Source: Polyporus tsugae (taxonomy: Eukaryota > Basidiomycota > Agaricomycetes > Polyporales > Polyporaceae). Taken from it: 64,000 nucleotides of DNA. This document shows positions 11,685 through 24,800 of the stretch, in pieces. Position numbers and translations under genes: made by a program. Position 1 is the first letter of the stretch, and the number at the start of each line of letters is the position of its first letter. Below the pieces are notes generated by a model. That model searched no databases and was not told where the DNA came from. It was given only the letters and a program-made list of their open reading frames with translations. The stretch spans positions 620,001 through 684,000 of the forward strand of contig JAHRBS010000009.1 in assembly GCA_024305745.1 (NCBI GenBank), read 5' to 3'.

Positions 11685-14600
11685 ATGCATATCCAGGAAC
11701 TAATCCTCGACGGATTCAAGTCGTATCCCGTACGGACGCAAATCACAGGCTGGGATCCTTCGTTCAACGCCATCACTGGTCTCAATGGGTCTGGCAAGTC
11801 CAACATTTTGGACGCAATATGTTTCGTTTTGGGCCTAACGAACTTGACTTCGGTGAGTGATATCGTCTTATATTGCGCTTAGGCGGAAAGAAACATAGGT
11901 CCGAGGAGGGTGGGACGAGAAGCCGGCGGCGGCTACGGACGTGAAGGGGTTTTATCTCTGAATATTGACTGTTGGTCTGCATTTATGCTATAGATGCGCG
12001 CGCAAAACCAACAGGATCTTATTTACAAGCGAGGTCAAGCCGGTGTCACGAAAGCCAGCGTAACGATCGTCTTCGACAACTCCGACCGCTCTACAAGCCC
12101 CGTGGGTATGGAGGACTACGCCCAGATTACCGTTACTCGACAGGTGCGTAGCTCTTGAGACACAGGAATTTCTTCAGAACTGCAGGCAGCTGCTTGCAGA
12201 TTGCCATCCCAAACCTATCGAAGTACCTCGTCAACGGTCACAAATCGACGCAACAAGCAATCCAGACGCTCTTCCAGAGCGTGCAGCTCAACATCAACAA
12301 CCCAAACTTCCTCATCATGCAGGGTCGGATCACCAAAGTGAGTGGTTTCAATCCCGATGCGGAACGTTTTGAGTCTCGTTATATGCGTATATGCATCTCG
12401 TGCACATGAGCACCGAGAATGCGGTGATACCCTCTTCGGAGCGCATCGGGTCTGTGTTGACAATGTCTCCAAACAGGTTCTAAACATGAAACCTGCTGAA
12501 ATTCTGGGCATGGTGGAAGAAGCCGCTGGCACTCGTATGTTCGAAGAGAAGAAGGAGAAGGCACTTCGCACGATCGCCAAGAAGGACAAGAAAGTAGAAG
12601 AGTTCAAGGCGATGATCGAGGAGGAGATCACGCCAAAGCTTGACAAGCTCAGGGAGGAGAAGCGGACCTACCTCGCATGGCAGAAAACTTGCACGGAGCT
12701 CGAGCGCATCGGCCGGACGCTCCGCGCGTTCGAGTGGACCGACGCGAGGCAGCGCGCCGCGGCGAAGGACGAGGAGATTACGGATGTGAAGGAGGCAAAG
12801 CAGTCGCTGGAGCACGACAAGAAGAAGTACGGGAACGAGGTCAAGGCGGCGGAGAAGAGCATGGAGGAGGTGAACGCGCAGCGAGATAAGGAGCTGAAGA
12901 AGGGCGGGAAGTTCAAGCAGTTGGAGGAGCAGGTCAGCGAGCTCGGCAAGACACTTGCCAAGGTCAGGACGCAGGTCGAGATCAAGGAGGGCACCATCGC
13001 AGATGAGGAGGGGAAGATTGCAGGATCGGAGAAGGAACTGGAAGAGGTCAGTCGTTCTATCTACAGGTCGGGCCACATCGTCCTCATCATCGAAACAGCT
13101 CCGCGTCAACCTAGAAGAGAAGCAGAAACAGGTCGAGGAGCTGAACGCTGCTCACGCGCAGGTGAAGGACAAGCAGACCGCGCTTCAGACGAGCGTCAAT
13201 AGCTCCGAGGAGTTGCTGCAGACCCTTCTCACCGGTCTCTCCTCGAGCAACAGCGGGAACACTGGTGGTGGATACATGGGCAAGATAGCGGACGCACAAG
13301 CACGGCTCGCAACCGGTCAGGCGGAGGAACAATCAAGCAGGAACCAGCTGGACCGGTGTGGGAAAGAGCTGAAGGCTTTGGAGGCAGACTGGAAGAAGGT
13401 CGAGCGTGAGGCTGGCGATGCGATGCGCAACCTCGAGGCCATGCGCGCAACCGTCGACAGTTTCAGGTGGAAGCTTGCCGAGACGGGATGGAGCGCCGAG
13501 CAGGAGCAGAGCCACGAGAACGACCTCCGCAATGCCAAAAACGAAGTTCGTCAGCTCAGCGAGGTCTGTCCCTCAGTTCTAATGCAGCACCCTCCCAGGT
13601 ACTGAAACCATCCTTTAGCACCGTGATTCGGTAAAAAGGCGCATGCGTAACGTAGACTTTGAGTACGAGATACCACACCCCAGCTTCGATCGCAACAAGG
13701 TCAAGGGGCTCGTCGCGTCACTCGTTGCTCTCGATAAGGTCAATTACAAGGCATCGACAGCACTGGAAATCACTGCTGGTGGACGATTGTACAACGTTGT
13801 CGTCGAAAGCGACGAAGTAGGCAAGCAACTGCTCCAGAACGGTCGCCTCAAGCGGCGCGTCACCCTTATCCCCCTCAACAGGATCGAGAGCTTCCGCGTG
13901 TCCCCAGCGGTAAGTCGGACTCAAGTCCGGGACTCGAGAGACTCTTGCTAACGAGCACCACAGAAAATCCAAGCGGCTGAGAGGATCTCGGGTGGCAAGG
14001 CACGACTCGCGCTGTCGCTAATCGGCTTCGCAGACGAGGTGGCGAATGCGATGTTCTACGTCTTCGGAGGCACATTCATCTGCGAAGACGCACAGACCGC
14101 GAAGCAGATCACGTTCTCGCGGGAAGTCGGCGTCAAGTCCGTCACCCTCGACGGCGACGTCTACGACCCCTCTGGTACACTCAGCGGTGGCTCAGCGCCG
14201 AATGGCTCTGGGGTCCTAGTGCAAGTGCAGGAGTTGATCGAGGCGGAGGGACACCTCACACAAGCACGGGAAAAGCTGGTGAAACTGGAGCGCGACGAGG
14301 CACGTTCGCAGGGTGCGCGCGAGCAGTGGCGGAGCTTGTCCCGCGATCTCGGTCTCAAGGAGCATGAGCTCGAACTCCTTCAGAAGCAAGTCGACGCCAG
14401 CAATGCGTCGAGGGTGAGTCGGTCATGGGATGGACTTTGAAGCACCGCTGACGGCTTAGGCGGTGTACGCTAGATCGGTGGCCAAGTCGAGCAGATGAAG
14501 AAGACCATCGCTGATCTTCAGGCAGCCATCCAGGTCGCGCAGGAGAAGCAGAAGGAGGCCAAAGCAGAGATCAAGAAGCTAGAAAAGGACATGGTGGATT

Positions 14601-16329
14601 TCAAGAACAACAAAGAGGGTAAGATTGACGAGCTGAAGGTCGGTCTTGCGTCCCCCATTGCATATACTGGGGCTAACATCATTTTACCTTTGCAGAAAGA
14701 AGTCGCGAAGCAGAAGGCTGAGCTTCAGAAACACAACGTGTTTGTCAAGACGCAGCAAAAAGAAGTCCAAACCGCTTCCCTCGAGTTCGGTGAGTCTTCT
14801 TGACAAGGGCGCATTGGGTGTCGAATTGCTTGACTTAGCTTTGTTTCAAAGAGCAACTCGGGAGCGATATTACTCTCGCTGAGGCCCAGATCGAAGAAGC
14901 CCGTGAGGGTGTCAAGAAACTACATAAGGAACTCGACAAGCTCAAGGGAGAGGTCAAAAACCACGAGGTGCGTAATCTATTTCAATCACAAGTTTACAAT
15001 GACTCACTGCTTCGAGTAGGCTGCTGCCGCCAAAGCTGAGCAGAAGCTTGCAGAGGAGCGTGCGACACTCAGCCGATATGATGAAGAGCTCAAGTCGCTC
15101 GAGCGGGTCATCAAGGAGAAGAAGGCAGCCATCGCTGACGTTGACCTGGAAATCAGCAAGCGTGAACTCGAGATGACTGCTCTCGCGAAGGAGAAGGCCA
15201 GCCTCGAAAAGGCCGCGGCGGATCTCGAGAAGCAGCACGACTGGATTGCCGACGAGTCCCAGTACGTCTTATGTCTTGTCGAACTGTGCTCGATCCCGTG
15301 GACGCTTTTCTGACTGCGTACTGCACAGCCAATTTGGCAAGGCAGGGACGGCGTACGACTTCAGGAAATTGAACATCGCCGACCTAAGGAAGACAGCGGA
15401 TGAGCTGCAGTCGCAACAGGCCAGCATGAAGAAGAAGGTCAACCCGAAGTCGGTCCATAAGATCGATGCTGAGGAGAAACAGGAGATCGAGACCAAGAGG
15501 AAGCTCGGGCAGGTTCTGAAGGATCGTGAGAAGATGGTCAAGACGATCGAAACCCTTGACCGGCACAAGCGTGATACTGTCGAGAAGGTGTGGAACAAGG
15601 TCAACGGGTGCGTATCTCCATCGCACATTGGCGCGTCCCTGCACCTAACCTCTGCTGCGCGCTGCGTTTCAGTGACTTTGGTGCGATCTTCGCCGAGCTC
15701 CTTCCTGGTAACTTCGCAAAGCTCCAGCCGCCTGAAGGTCAAGACTTGATGCAGGGTCTGGAGGTCAAGGTGCGGTTGGGCCAGGTTTGGAAGCAGAGCC
15801 TGACGGAACTCAGTGGCGGTCAACGGTGAGTGACCCTCTGCCGCCTAGCGTTTCTTGCGCCCACCGCCTTGGCTTTGGCACCCTTCCTGCGTTTAATCGT
15901 ACTCAGCGACTCCTCCGTCTTCCCTGTTTTCGCGAAATGCTATTCGATGTTCCGATCGCTGACCTTTGTCTCTCATCCTCTTGCGACATCGGTGCGCGCT
16001 CTAGGTCGCTCATCGCGCTCTCCCTGATCATGTCCCTCCTCCAATTCAAGCCCGCGCCGATGTACATCCTCGACGAGATCGACGCCGCGCTGGACCTGTC
16101 GCACACGCAACACATCGGGCAGCTCTTCCGCACACGCTTCAAGGGTTCGCAATTCATCGTCGTCTCGCTCAAGGAGGGCCTCTTCACGAACGCGAACGTG
16201 CTCTTCCGCACGCGCTTCCGCGACGGCACGTCCATCGTCGAGCGCACGGCGAACCGCTCGACGTCCGCGCAGAACAGGGATCAGGAGGAAGAGAACGTCC
16301 CGCCGGCGGGGCGGCGGGCGAGGAGGTAG
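11685..16329 (+). CDS. smc2: SMC2, condensin ATPase subunit
   Basis: Structural maintenance of chromosomes 2, the partner of SMC4 in condensin, which compacts mitotic chromosomes. It has 14 exons: 11685-11852, 11994-12143, 12200-12337, 12477-13046, 13099-13563, 13619-13909, 13964-14413, 14474-14638, 14696-14789, 14852-14967, 15020-15261, 15329-15607, 15673-15825 and 16005-16329. These sum to 1201 residues, the usual SMC2 length. Walker A (GLNGSGKSN) is at about residues 32-40, followed by IMQGRITK and [15 protein letters not shown]. Long coiled coils flank a hinge around residues 500-680. The C-terminal head has the signature LSGGQRSLIAL and Walker B ([12 protein letters not shown]), ending [20 protein letters not shown]. 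The motif combination separates SMC2 from SMC1, 3 and 4. No disruption is seen. The upstream ACGCGT cluster suggests cell-cycle transcription. Confidence 0.97.
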
Positions 16330-17814
16330 TCTGCGCCCTCCGAGTCTGTGCGCTTACGATGTTGTCGGACTGCTGTGTTGCCCTTGCCCATGCTCTCTGT
16401 ATACCAGACTTACAGATGTACTCTCTATGTTGGATTAATGTATTGTAGAAAGCTAATCTTTCCTGCTCTGTTCTCCGCCCTCTATTCGCAGTATCCTGTA
16501 TGCCCTCTACCCGCGCGTCACGCCATGCAGTCAAGGTCCACTGTCCAGCCGTGGTTCGTGAAAGCCTGTGATTCAATGAACGCCACGGCAAGGTCGAGCG
16601 CTGCGTACGTATACACATCAGAAAAGACCACCTATGCGCCTCAGTCCTCGGGCCGGCCGCTCCTACAGACTAACCGAACACAATCCCCATCCACCGCCCT
16701 ACTGTACGTCAACTGCACCGTCCGAGCGAATCGGCTGGAAGATGAGTAGGACCGAAGGACAAGCCCCGGCGCGCCGGCCAGCTTGCTCCGGACCCGAGGA
16801 AGGCGGGCGAGGCACGCGGCATACTAGTAGTATCGACCGGTGAGGGAATTTGGGAAGACACTGCCTAGACGTAGACGTTGCACACCAGCCTGAAGACGGA
16901 AGGAAGGCTACGCAACTGAGGCCAGTCTGAGGGTGCCCGGGATGAGGTACTTCACCTCGTTCACCTCCCACACAACCTGCCTATCAATGTTTGCCCGCTT
17001 GGACACAACCATCCTCACATATGAATCTGTTTCTATCTATGGATTGCACGGCTCGCCTTAGAGAAGACCGGCATGGCCAAAGTCACCCGGCCGCGTCCAC
17101 AACGTTAAGTTCGCTAGACTTCAAGTTCCCCCTTCCGCATCGATATCGCACTGGCTGCTCTGCTGCTCCTTTATGCCCTCGCGACCTTTCTGTCAATCGT
17201 GCATCAGCACCTCGCGGACCTTCGACTCCGGCGGAGTTGTTCATACACGGGTCACTATTCAGTGCTAAAGGAGGTGCAGGTGTTAGCGACAAATAAGGCT
17301 CCGCAGCAAGCTTATCCACTACTAAAACCTCCTGAAGCACACCCTGCCATGTATTCAGCATTGTAGTCCAGTCCAGCGCCTTCTTACCGTCAGCCTGGGC
17401 CGGCCCAGCCGGTTTATGGCATTACTATACCATCGGTTGCAGATTTCCCCGGGCGAGTAGGCTGGGGCGAGTGCTCCGGGTCCTCGCGACCTTGTCGCCC
17501 TATTACTCGCTCGCATCGGAGCTTCCAGATGAGGACCATGAGGTGCACTGACTCTTGGTCTTCCATCTTATCCCTATGTTTCAGAACCAGTTTCCTGATC
17601 TTATGTCATATTGCACTCATACAATTTGGCTGCCCCACACCATATACATGAGTACGCTGGCAGTTCCTTCGACTCAGAATTTCAATATTAATTGAATGGA
17701 ATGATCATCATTTCCCACCACACTGGGAGAAATGAGGTATGCGAACAGCAGATACACCTGTACTTCGCCGTGCAACTGCCACGCCGTGACCCTCCCGCAT
17801 ACTACATTACTACC
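16330..17814. other. Intergenic region downstream of smc2
   Basis: About 1.5 kb containing the smc2 3' UTR and the 3' flank of the converging two-TM gene. Short open frames on both strands (for example 17083-17361 minus) show no recognised motif. This stretch lies just outside the left arm of the mirror duplication. Confidence 0.35.
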
Positions 17815-18598
17815 TCACACCATCGGCTCTTCCGTCTTCCTCTTCTGGGCAGCGATGGCTGTCTTGATCTTCTTGTCGGCCTTCATTGTGTCCTCGAAAT
17901 CGGCTAGAGAGTTCCATTCCCAGATCCTCCAGCGCAGGATCTCCTGGAACCTCTGCCAGTTCCACTCCACCCTCGCCTTGATCTCCGGCCCAATCGCGCT
18001 GCCCCTAAGGTGCCCGTGATTGTCTATGAGCACTCTCATGTTATCCATGAATATCTCCAGGTCGCACACGCCCAGCGACGACGCCTCGGGCTCGCCCCGC
18101 CCTCGCGCTTGGACAAGGTAGACCGCCACGAGGGTCACCCCTCCCCCTAGGATTGCGGTTGCAATGTTCGTCTGTGGAATCGGTGAGGAGGGGTGAGGTA
18201 GGAGCACGATCAACTCAGGACCAGAGCGCGAAAAAGCTTACCTGTATTCCGGTTGTGGCACCAACCACTACGTAGGCGAGTGCACCCAAGACGGCCAGCA
18301 CGCCCCCGGCAATGTTCATCGCCAGCTTGTGCCTCCTCGCTGACCTATCCACACTAATGAGCGCCCGCTCGGTGGCCCTCAGCGTCGGCTGAACCTGCTC
18401 TTCCACTGACGCCCCTGCCAGTGTAAGCGTCGAGGCAGTGGACATGCTCTGCCGGTGCGCGCTTGGGTTTCCGCTTCCACTCCCGCTCCCGCTTCCATTC
18501 GCCATGCATGCGCTTCCTTTCCGGCTCTCGCGTCTGCTCCCTAGGTGGCTCTCGGTTGCGCATGCATTGTTATCCCTCCCCGTCCCCTGCATCCCCAT
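17815..18598 (-). CDS. Two-TM protein of unknown family, left copy, possibly N-terminally truncated
   Basis: Paralogue of the genes at 51962-53578. Two exons splice at an intron with donor just after GATTGIQ and acceptor before TNIATAILGG. A Ser/Gly-rich segment (ANGSGSGSGSG) is followed by EEQVQPTLRATERALISVD, one helix (GGVLAVLGALAYVVVGAT), a second helix (ATAILGGGVTLVAVYLV), and a cytosolic-type tail with GRGEPEASSLG, NMRVLIDNHGHLRGS and a basic end. The family is not known to me; it resembles small fungal membrane proteins with an N-terminal disordered arm. The similarity to the right copy continues upstream in the same frame to MPTTNLH near 18737, but a TAG follows that peptide. The real start may therefore be the ATG at 18598, or the copy may be decaying. 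Confidence 0.5.
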
Positions 18599-18907
18599 CA
18601 CATTCCCGTGGCCAGCTGGCTGGGATCCAGGGAGGTCGGAGTGGGCCGAGATGGGCGGGGATTCAGCCTGAGGTGACACAACGAGGTCGCCGGGGCGGGC
18701 ACCAGCGCCCGGCGCGGGCTAGTGCAGGTTCGTCGTCGGCATGCTGTACTCACTGTGTGTGTCGAGGTAGCCTAGACTCGAGCTTCGACTCCTTTGTCCT
18801 TCTGCTGGTCTTATACTCCCGCGTTGGCCCCCTGTGTGTGTGCCGGATAGGGCTGAACGCGGATGATCCGGATCTGGATCTGTGGCGGAACTCTTAGGGG
18901 TTCTCAA
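18599..18907 (-). other. Conserved upstream part of the two-TM left copy, interrupted by TAG
   Basis: The frame entering the two-TM gene (DLVVSPQAESPPIS) matches the right copy (DLVVSPQAESAPIS). It also matches SMPTTN versus SMQTTN further upstream, but an in-frame TAG near 18717-18719 lies between the two segments. A further stretch around 18870-18907 (about CCCCTAAG, then TTCCGCCACAGAT) matches the sequence upstream of the right copy's start, so promoter or 5' UTR is also preserved. Confidence 0.5.
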
Positions 18908-19113
18908 TTATTGTACCACTCCGGAAAACAATTTGCAAATGTGTTGATGTTGAACGTTGAAGATGATAACATTGCGCATGTCAGGGAAGAAATATTAAGG
19001 TTACGAGCGCGCGAGAGACGAGACGAGATGCGCTGAGAGCGAGCGACTCAGTCAATGGGGAAAACTTGAGACTGCGACGATGACGACGATGCCGCCACCG
19101 CCGCCTCCGCGTC

Positions 19114-20600
19114 CTACCCGCGCACTGACATGCACCCGCACGGCACGGTGACGCTGATCGTCTGCCCGTCCTCCGACTTCGTGAACGCCGCCTTGTCCAA
19201 CCTGTACGCACTCCCTGTCAACCACCACCTGTGCGCCGCAAGCAAGACGAGAGCGGACTTACTCGATGGACGCGCGGACGCCCATCGCGACCTCGTGCAG
19301 CGTGAGGGTGTCGTCGAACGTCGCCGCTGGGTTCCTGAGGACGGTCCACGACCCGCAGAACACAGCTGTCGCGTCACCCTGGTCCTCTTGTTCCTCGTCG
19401 TCGTCGTCGTCGTGGCCGTGTTCCGGCTCGCTCTTGTCGCCCCCGAAGAACAGCACGCCGGACGGCGCGACCAGCAGCCTGTCTGCGTTCCTCTTCCGCT
19501 TCTGTCTCTTTCAGCTGCCTCTGCCTCTGCTTTTCGTTCTCGGCCGCCACGTCCCTGAGCATCGGCATTGGCGCCTCGAGCAGCGGCAGCCCATTGCACA
19601 ATTGTGTCGAAGCTGCTGCCGCCGCTCTAGCGGTGCTGTTGCTCCGTCAACGAGTCCGGGTGGCCGAGACGCCGCTACGCCGGGGGGTCGGGTAGGGGCT
19701 GGGGATGCTGCTGGGGTTCCAGATGTGCTGCCCGTCCCTGGCACGACTGCGAACGCGTGCGGCAGCGGAAGGGGTTCGGTGCGTCGTCGTCATCTCGTGT
19801 CTAACCCAAAGACGCGGGGTTCAGGCGCGCTCTTCTGCGGCCGTCTGCGGCCGCGCTTGACAGATGTAGCAAGCGGTGGGCCAGGTGCGGCGGGATAGTC
19901 CACGATGATCGATGCGCTCAATGCTGGCAGGGGCCCCGAGAGACCCGCCCGCCGACGCGCCACCGCGGCAGCCGCGGCTTCACGATCAAGCGTAGCGTTG
20001 TTCTTGCTCGACCACGCCGTTTGGTCAGAGTGCCATCTGCGGTGTTCGCGGAGGGGCCAGGAGTTGGCGGTCGGACTCCAAATGTGTCAACTGGAGCTGC
20101 GCTTGTCGAAGCCTTCAGAAGAGGGTGCTTACGAGGACGATCAGGAATCCGCTTCACAGGGGGCCTGAGGAACAGATGCAAGCTCGTCGTGGCTACTTTC
20201 CTCCTCCTCTCTAGGCGGTGGCCGACATGACGAAGCGGATCCACAGTTCAATCTCGAGAGAGTCCTCGCCCGCTTGCAGGAGGGGAATTTAAAGCATTGT
20301 CGGCATCATGAGAGACCAATGACAGAGAAGCAGCCCCGCGACCTCGCCCGCGTCCACCACGTCCTCGCCCACGCTCGTTGTCGCAGGGTCTGCCTGGTCC
20401 GCGCTTAATTGGAACGGGCTCAGGACGTGAAGGATCAGCGATCTCCTCGTCCTTATCTCCTGTTCTGCGAGCTCGCGATGAGGAGCCGGCGGGGCTGGAC
20501 GCTATAGATATTGCAAACGATTTGGTTAAGGGCCTCGCTCAATGTCATCACCGGGCCAGACGTGTGACGGCGGCGTTTGACATTCTGCGCTGCACCTGAC
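19114..20600 (-). pseudogene. AT-hook protein, decayed left copy of the 48.3-51.2 kb gene
   Basis: Minus-strand segments match the intact AT-hook gene in the same order: PRKHPLLKASTSAAPVDT (near 20.1 kb), LLEAPMPMLRDVAAENEKQ (near 19.55 kb), VLFFGGDKSEPEHGHDDD with EEQEDQGDATAVFCGSW (19.3-19.45 kb), and the last exon LDKAAFTKSEDGQTISV to MSVRG. Frame shifts separate them. A short deletion after KETEAE moves the reading out of frame with VAPSGVLFF. Similarity near 20.38-20.6 kb survives mainly at the DNA level. The 5' third (the counterpart of 48.3-49.3 kb) is not recognisable. The same gene order with the two-TM gene as on the right shows a duplicated module, not convergence. Confidence 0.75.
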
Positions 20601-21347
20601 TCACGGTGTTAACTGAGGTTCTGCTACCGGAGGAGAGCTGCGTACCTGCAAGCGCCGCCTTCAGCCGGTCGAGTTCCCTTCCTGCGATACAGCGCTTTGA
20701 CATGCTTCGGGTCGTGTATGACGGCGCGGCGACGTCTGCGAGGTCCCACTAGTCGAGCTTCAAAAGGCATGCGGCGACGTTGGACAGATAGACCAGCTGC
20801 AGGCTGGACGAGGTTCAGGGAAAATGCTGTGATACTCATATTCAAGGTACAAGTCTCTCTCTCCCTCCCAATAACACCAACAGAAAGACCCCATCACCCA
20901 CCCTAGACTCGAAGGCACTGGCTGCCCGTGAGATCGTTACACTGCTGCTGGTACCGCGCAACTATTCCCCATAATTCCAGCACAAGTTTGGGATTCGAGG
21001 TAACCTTGTTCAATGTGAGTACGTTAAGTACTAAGGATGGGAACATGTAGTACCAGCGCCACGATCAGCGCTGCGGGCGCACGAGCGTCGAGCGACGCTG
21101 AGCTTTGGAGTCGTGTGACTCGGAGGCTCCAAGAGGGGCGGGACGTTTGCGTGCTTTCGGAGCGCCAGGTTGGGCGGGGGCGATTGCGTGACGGAACTTG
21201 CGGAGCCCGGGGGTGACCGCCAAGGCACGGCGGCGGGTCCGGGAGCTGGTTGATCATTTTCCCGAGGCAGGAGAAACGGGACGGACGGTTCGGATAACGT
21301 TGACAGACGGAACAGCGGGCGGGACAGCAGGGCATGACGGGCAGAAG
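20601..21347. other. Intergenic: decayed 5' flank of the AT-hook relic and 3' flank of Kish
   Basis: No complete gene. A minus-strand frame at 20624-20845 is Arg-rich but has no clear counterpart in the intact AT-hook gene. The 3' UTR of the Kish gene lies at the right end. Confidence 0.3.
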
Positions 21348-21897
21348 TTATTGGACGAGGAGCGTGACCGCCATTGCGGCACACGCTAGGGCGACGTAGG
21401 GCGACAGACGTTCCCCTACGGCAATTGCACGCTTGTTGAGACTGTGAACCGTTTTAAAGGAGGGGCGTATGACGCACCTATGCGGGCAGACATCCAGAAT
21501 AGACCGAGAAACCTGCATGGGGAAGGAGTGCTTGCGTCAGCATCCCGCACTCTTCGACAGAGCGACAACGACTGTGTGATTGGAGGAAAGGTGGATGACG
21601 ACGAAAGGAGTCGCATGACTGCAAAAAGCTCCAACCAGACAACACGGGACGGGGAGATAGCAGGGGTACAATGAATCGGAGATACGGGAGGAAGCGCGAC
21701 GTACCCTTCCTTGTTCCGGTCGATGAGGCGGGGCGCGACTGCACGCACATATGTGCATGTGCAAATGAGGAGCAAGATGACAAGCAGGAGCGATTGGAAG
21801 TTGAACAGGGCGGACTAGATGATAGTAAAGTTCGACCGATGTGCATGTGAATGAGATTCTCAGACAGTGCGTTGGGACACGAGGACACACTCACCAT
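21348..21897 (-). CDS. ksh1: Kish (TMEM167/Ksh1) secretory-pathway membrane protein
   Basis: A 71-residue two-helix protein of the Golgi, needed in the early secretory pathway in yeast. Four exons: 21897-21895 (the ATG only), 21814-21705, 21512-21478 and 21415-21348. Together they give a start [16 protein letters not shown], then [37 protein letters not shown] and a final helix ending TLLVQ. The Kish family is about 72 residues long and extremely conserved (NFQSLL, ICTC, DRNK, GxFWxxARIGER), so the call is secure even though no exon exceeds 110 nt. The first intron starts immediately after the ATG (ATG then GTGAGT). The gene sits within the left arm of the mirror duplication but has no counterpart in the right arm. 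Confidence 0.93.
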
Positions 21898-24800
21898 GGC
21901 TGGAACGGTACCAGGACGGCACTAGAGTTATTGTCGCGCAAGCAACACGCCTGGATTTCAAGTCTCGCCTATAGTCGCTCGGCTGCTCTTGGGGTGCTTG
22001 TCGTCGCAAGGGTCGTCGAGGAGTGAGTGCCGGTGAGGTTGGTGAGGAGCGTGTTACAGACACGACATCCGCCACCTCAAGCGCAAGCGCCCGTCCGCCA
22101 CGTGGAGGCGCTTGGGTTAAGCGCCAAACCTGAAACCACGACCAAACCACTCTCGGATCCCTCTCTGACCACTATGTACTCTATTTCTGTGCTCGCATTT
22201 CCTGAGTTTGAACGGCCACTTGCCCACGATCATCAAGTTTAAGGTCAGATATACCACCGTTCCGCTGGGATACGAGTTTGAACGACCATTGACAGCGCTC
22301 CCTCATAAATGAGCTGTCCAAGTCCTGCAGCGTAAGTATGAGTATGGGGGCCCCGGAATGCCTAAACATCCGTTTATGCGTCAGATGCACCGGCGTAGCC
22401 TTCCTACAGGAGTGGCCAGTCACTCAAAAGTGAGCCACCTCTTCCTCGCTGTTTCCGTCATTTAGACTCATTCTGCGCGTACGTGGCCGCAAGCGTTCTC
22501 TTGATATCCGTCCTCACCAATGGATATCCTGGGCATGATAAATGCGGGTATGTATGTGTAGCGTGCACCATTAACTGATCTCGTTCTTACCAGTTCACAT
22601 CATATCCCGCTCCGTGATGACACGTACCCGCTGTGAAGTCGCCTCCTGGGATGGATCGTTCTCGCATCCAACCCTCGTATCTCACACTTGGCTGGATTTG
22701 ACGCACTCAGTGGTCTGTCAAGGTCTGTTGAGGAAACGTGCCTGTGCCCACTCTGTCTATGCCTTCGGAGACTCCATGTCTCATAGCTGATAGCTCTCAC
22801 CGTTTGGCCCGCGTCACACACAATCCTACCGTTCATATTCCGCTCGGGCTTTCGATCACGGAATGTGGCTCAGCCCGAGGCGCAAACAGCCGATGCTGCA
22901 GCCCAAAGAGATACTTAGGCGGACAGCGTGCGAGACGAGGAGATAAGACGGACATGTCACGGATCCTTCGTATCTCCTTTCAACGGGATGTCGGAATGGC
23001 TTGTGCGTCCCTCGGATCGGTATCATGTATCTGTATCTGACCACTGGTCTTATTTCATTATTTATCTCCGACCTGCCCACGGCACTGACTTTCTCACCTC
23101 TCTACTTACTGTACTTACTTACGATCCGGTCCAGTCACTGGTACTTAGATATCTAAATCTTGGTCCACTGTCGGGGTCCAGGGCAACGCATTATTGTCTT
23201 CTTCCTAGCCCAACCCTCTCTTCTCCTCTCACCGCCGACGTCGTGCGCGATAGACGAAGCTGGACTTCTTATCTCGACCACTTCTCGACCGTGGACCCAG
23301 CGTGGACCCCGGTCGATGCGGTTGATATGTAAGTACGCCTTTCGAATTCGCATCTGACAGCAACCCCCTCCCTGCTCAGTGACACATAACTAGGCACCGA
23401 TACGATCGGGGAGCGATAATGGGCGGGCTCAGCAGTTGCTCAGCAGAAGTCCTACCAAGCATCCCAAGCTTAAACTGAGGCAGTAAGTACGTCTCTAATG
23501 CGCCAAATTCCACAGGCTGCAGGGAGGAGAAGATGTTGAGTCGAATATCGAGGTAGGTGTCAAGCTGCTCTTTTACGCAATGGTTGTATAATTATAGATT
23601 TAGCTGGGAGCTGACCGGGACCGGTGACCACGGTCGATTATCAATGGACGCACTGCACGTCGTCAAGTCCATCGCTTTCGTGGTTCATCGTCGATGATAC
23701 TTGGTTGGTGATCAGCGACGTGGATACAAACACCGACACTGACACTGTCATGCATGATGCCAGCAGAGGCCAGTAGCCACATATCATTTTCAACCGCTCC
23801 TTCACTTCCATCCAGTTCCCATCCATGTTGTCGCGGCCACGGGCGCCACAAATCACGATATCGCACACCACCGAAACAGGCCACATAGCGTATCAACCCG
23901 CATGGCAACATACTCAACGCCTGCCCTGCACCATGGATGCTGCCCAACATTCAACAATCACATGTGTATCCGTTGAACAGATATTCACTATCGGTCTCCC
24001 CGCTCACCGTCCACTGCCACGCCGGCTGGGTACTTGGTGTGGAACAAGGCACCGACAGATTAGTCTCCAGGGGACATCCGACAAGGTGCCTTCTCATCAT
24101 ACAGTACTGGTCTACGGAGCCACTCTGTGCTCAAACGTGCCACCACTCTCTCGTCCATTGTTCGACGAACTCGAACCATGTACGCCATTATTTTCGGTTG
24201 TAACGTCAGTTTGCAACTGCAAGCAGCCATCTTGCACGAAGAAAGCACCGTGTGCTCACGCTTCACTCGACAGCGCGAGGCGAGGTGCCGTGCCTTCAGT
24301 TGCGACCACGCATGACAAAGTTCTTCGTCACGGCTGGTCTCATCCCGATCCTGGCAATAAACGTCAACGACGGCGACGGCGAGTAAGTACTGTGTGCCGT
24401 ACGGTCGTGAGCTTTCGATATCAAGGCGTAAGCACAGGTGCAGGATCCGCGGGAAGCGCGAAATTTGTACTTACAGACTAAAAGGCTCTCACCCTCAGCG
24501 TCTCGGCAGGACCGAGAAAGACGGGATGCTGGCCAGGCGTCATAACCATGCAGTAACCATGGATGCCTTGGCATGCGCAATCGCCTCCCGTCCATCCGGA
24601 GTGCGCGGGTGGCCTTCCGTTTAGATGCTGGTAGATGCTGGTGGGAACACGCGGTTTATTTGCGACGGTTCAACGCTCAACAGAACTGCTTGCAGTGAGT
24701 GTACACGTAACAGAATGAGTTGGGGATTGAAACGGCGAGTCTTTAAATAAATGTATACTACACCCCATGAGGTCCGACGACCCACTCGACTCGTGTTCCG

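Noticed and set aside
23641..23886. Small minus-strand frame considered as a pheromone precursor
   Set aside because: It lacks a C-terminal CaaX motif and the usual acidic Glu-Arg processing site. No pheromone receptor or homeodomain mating gene was recognised in the window.
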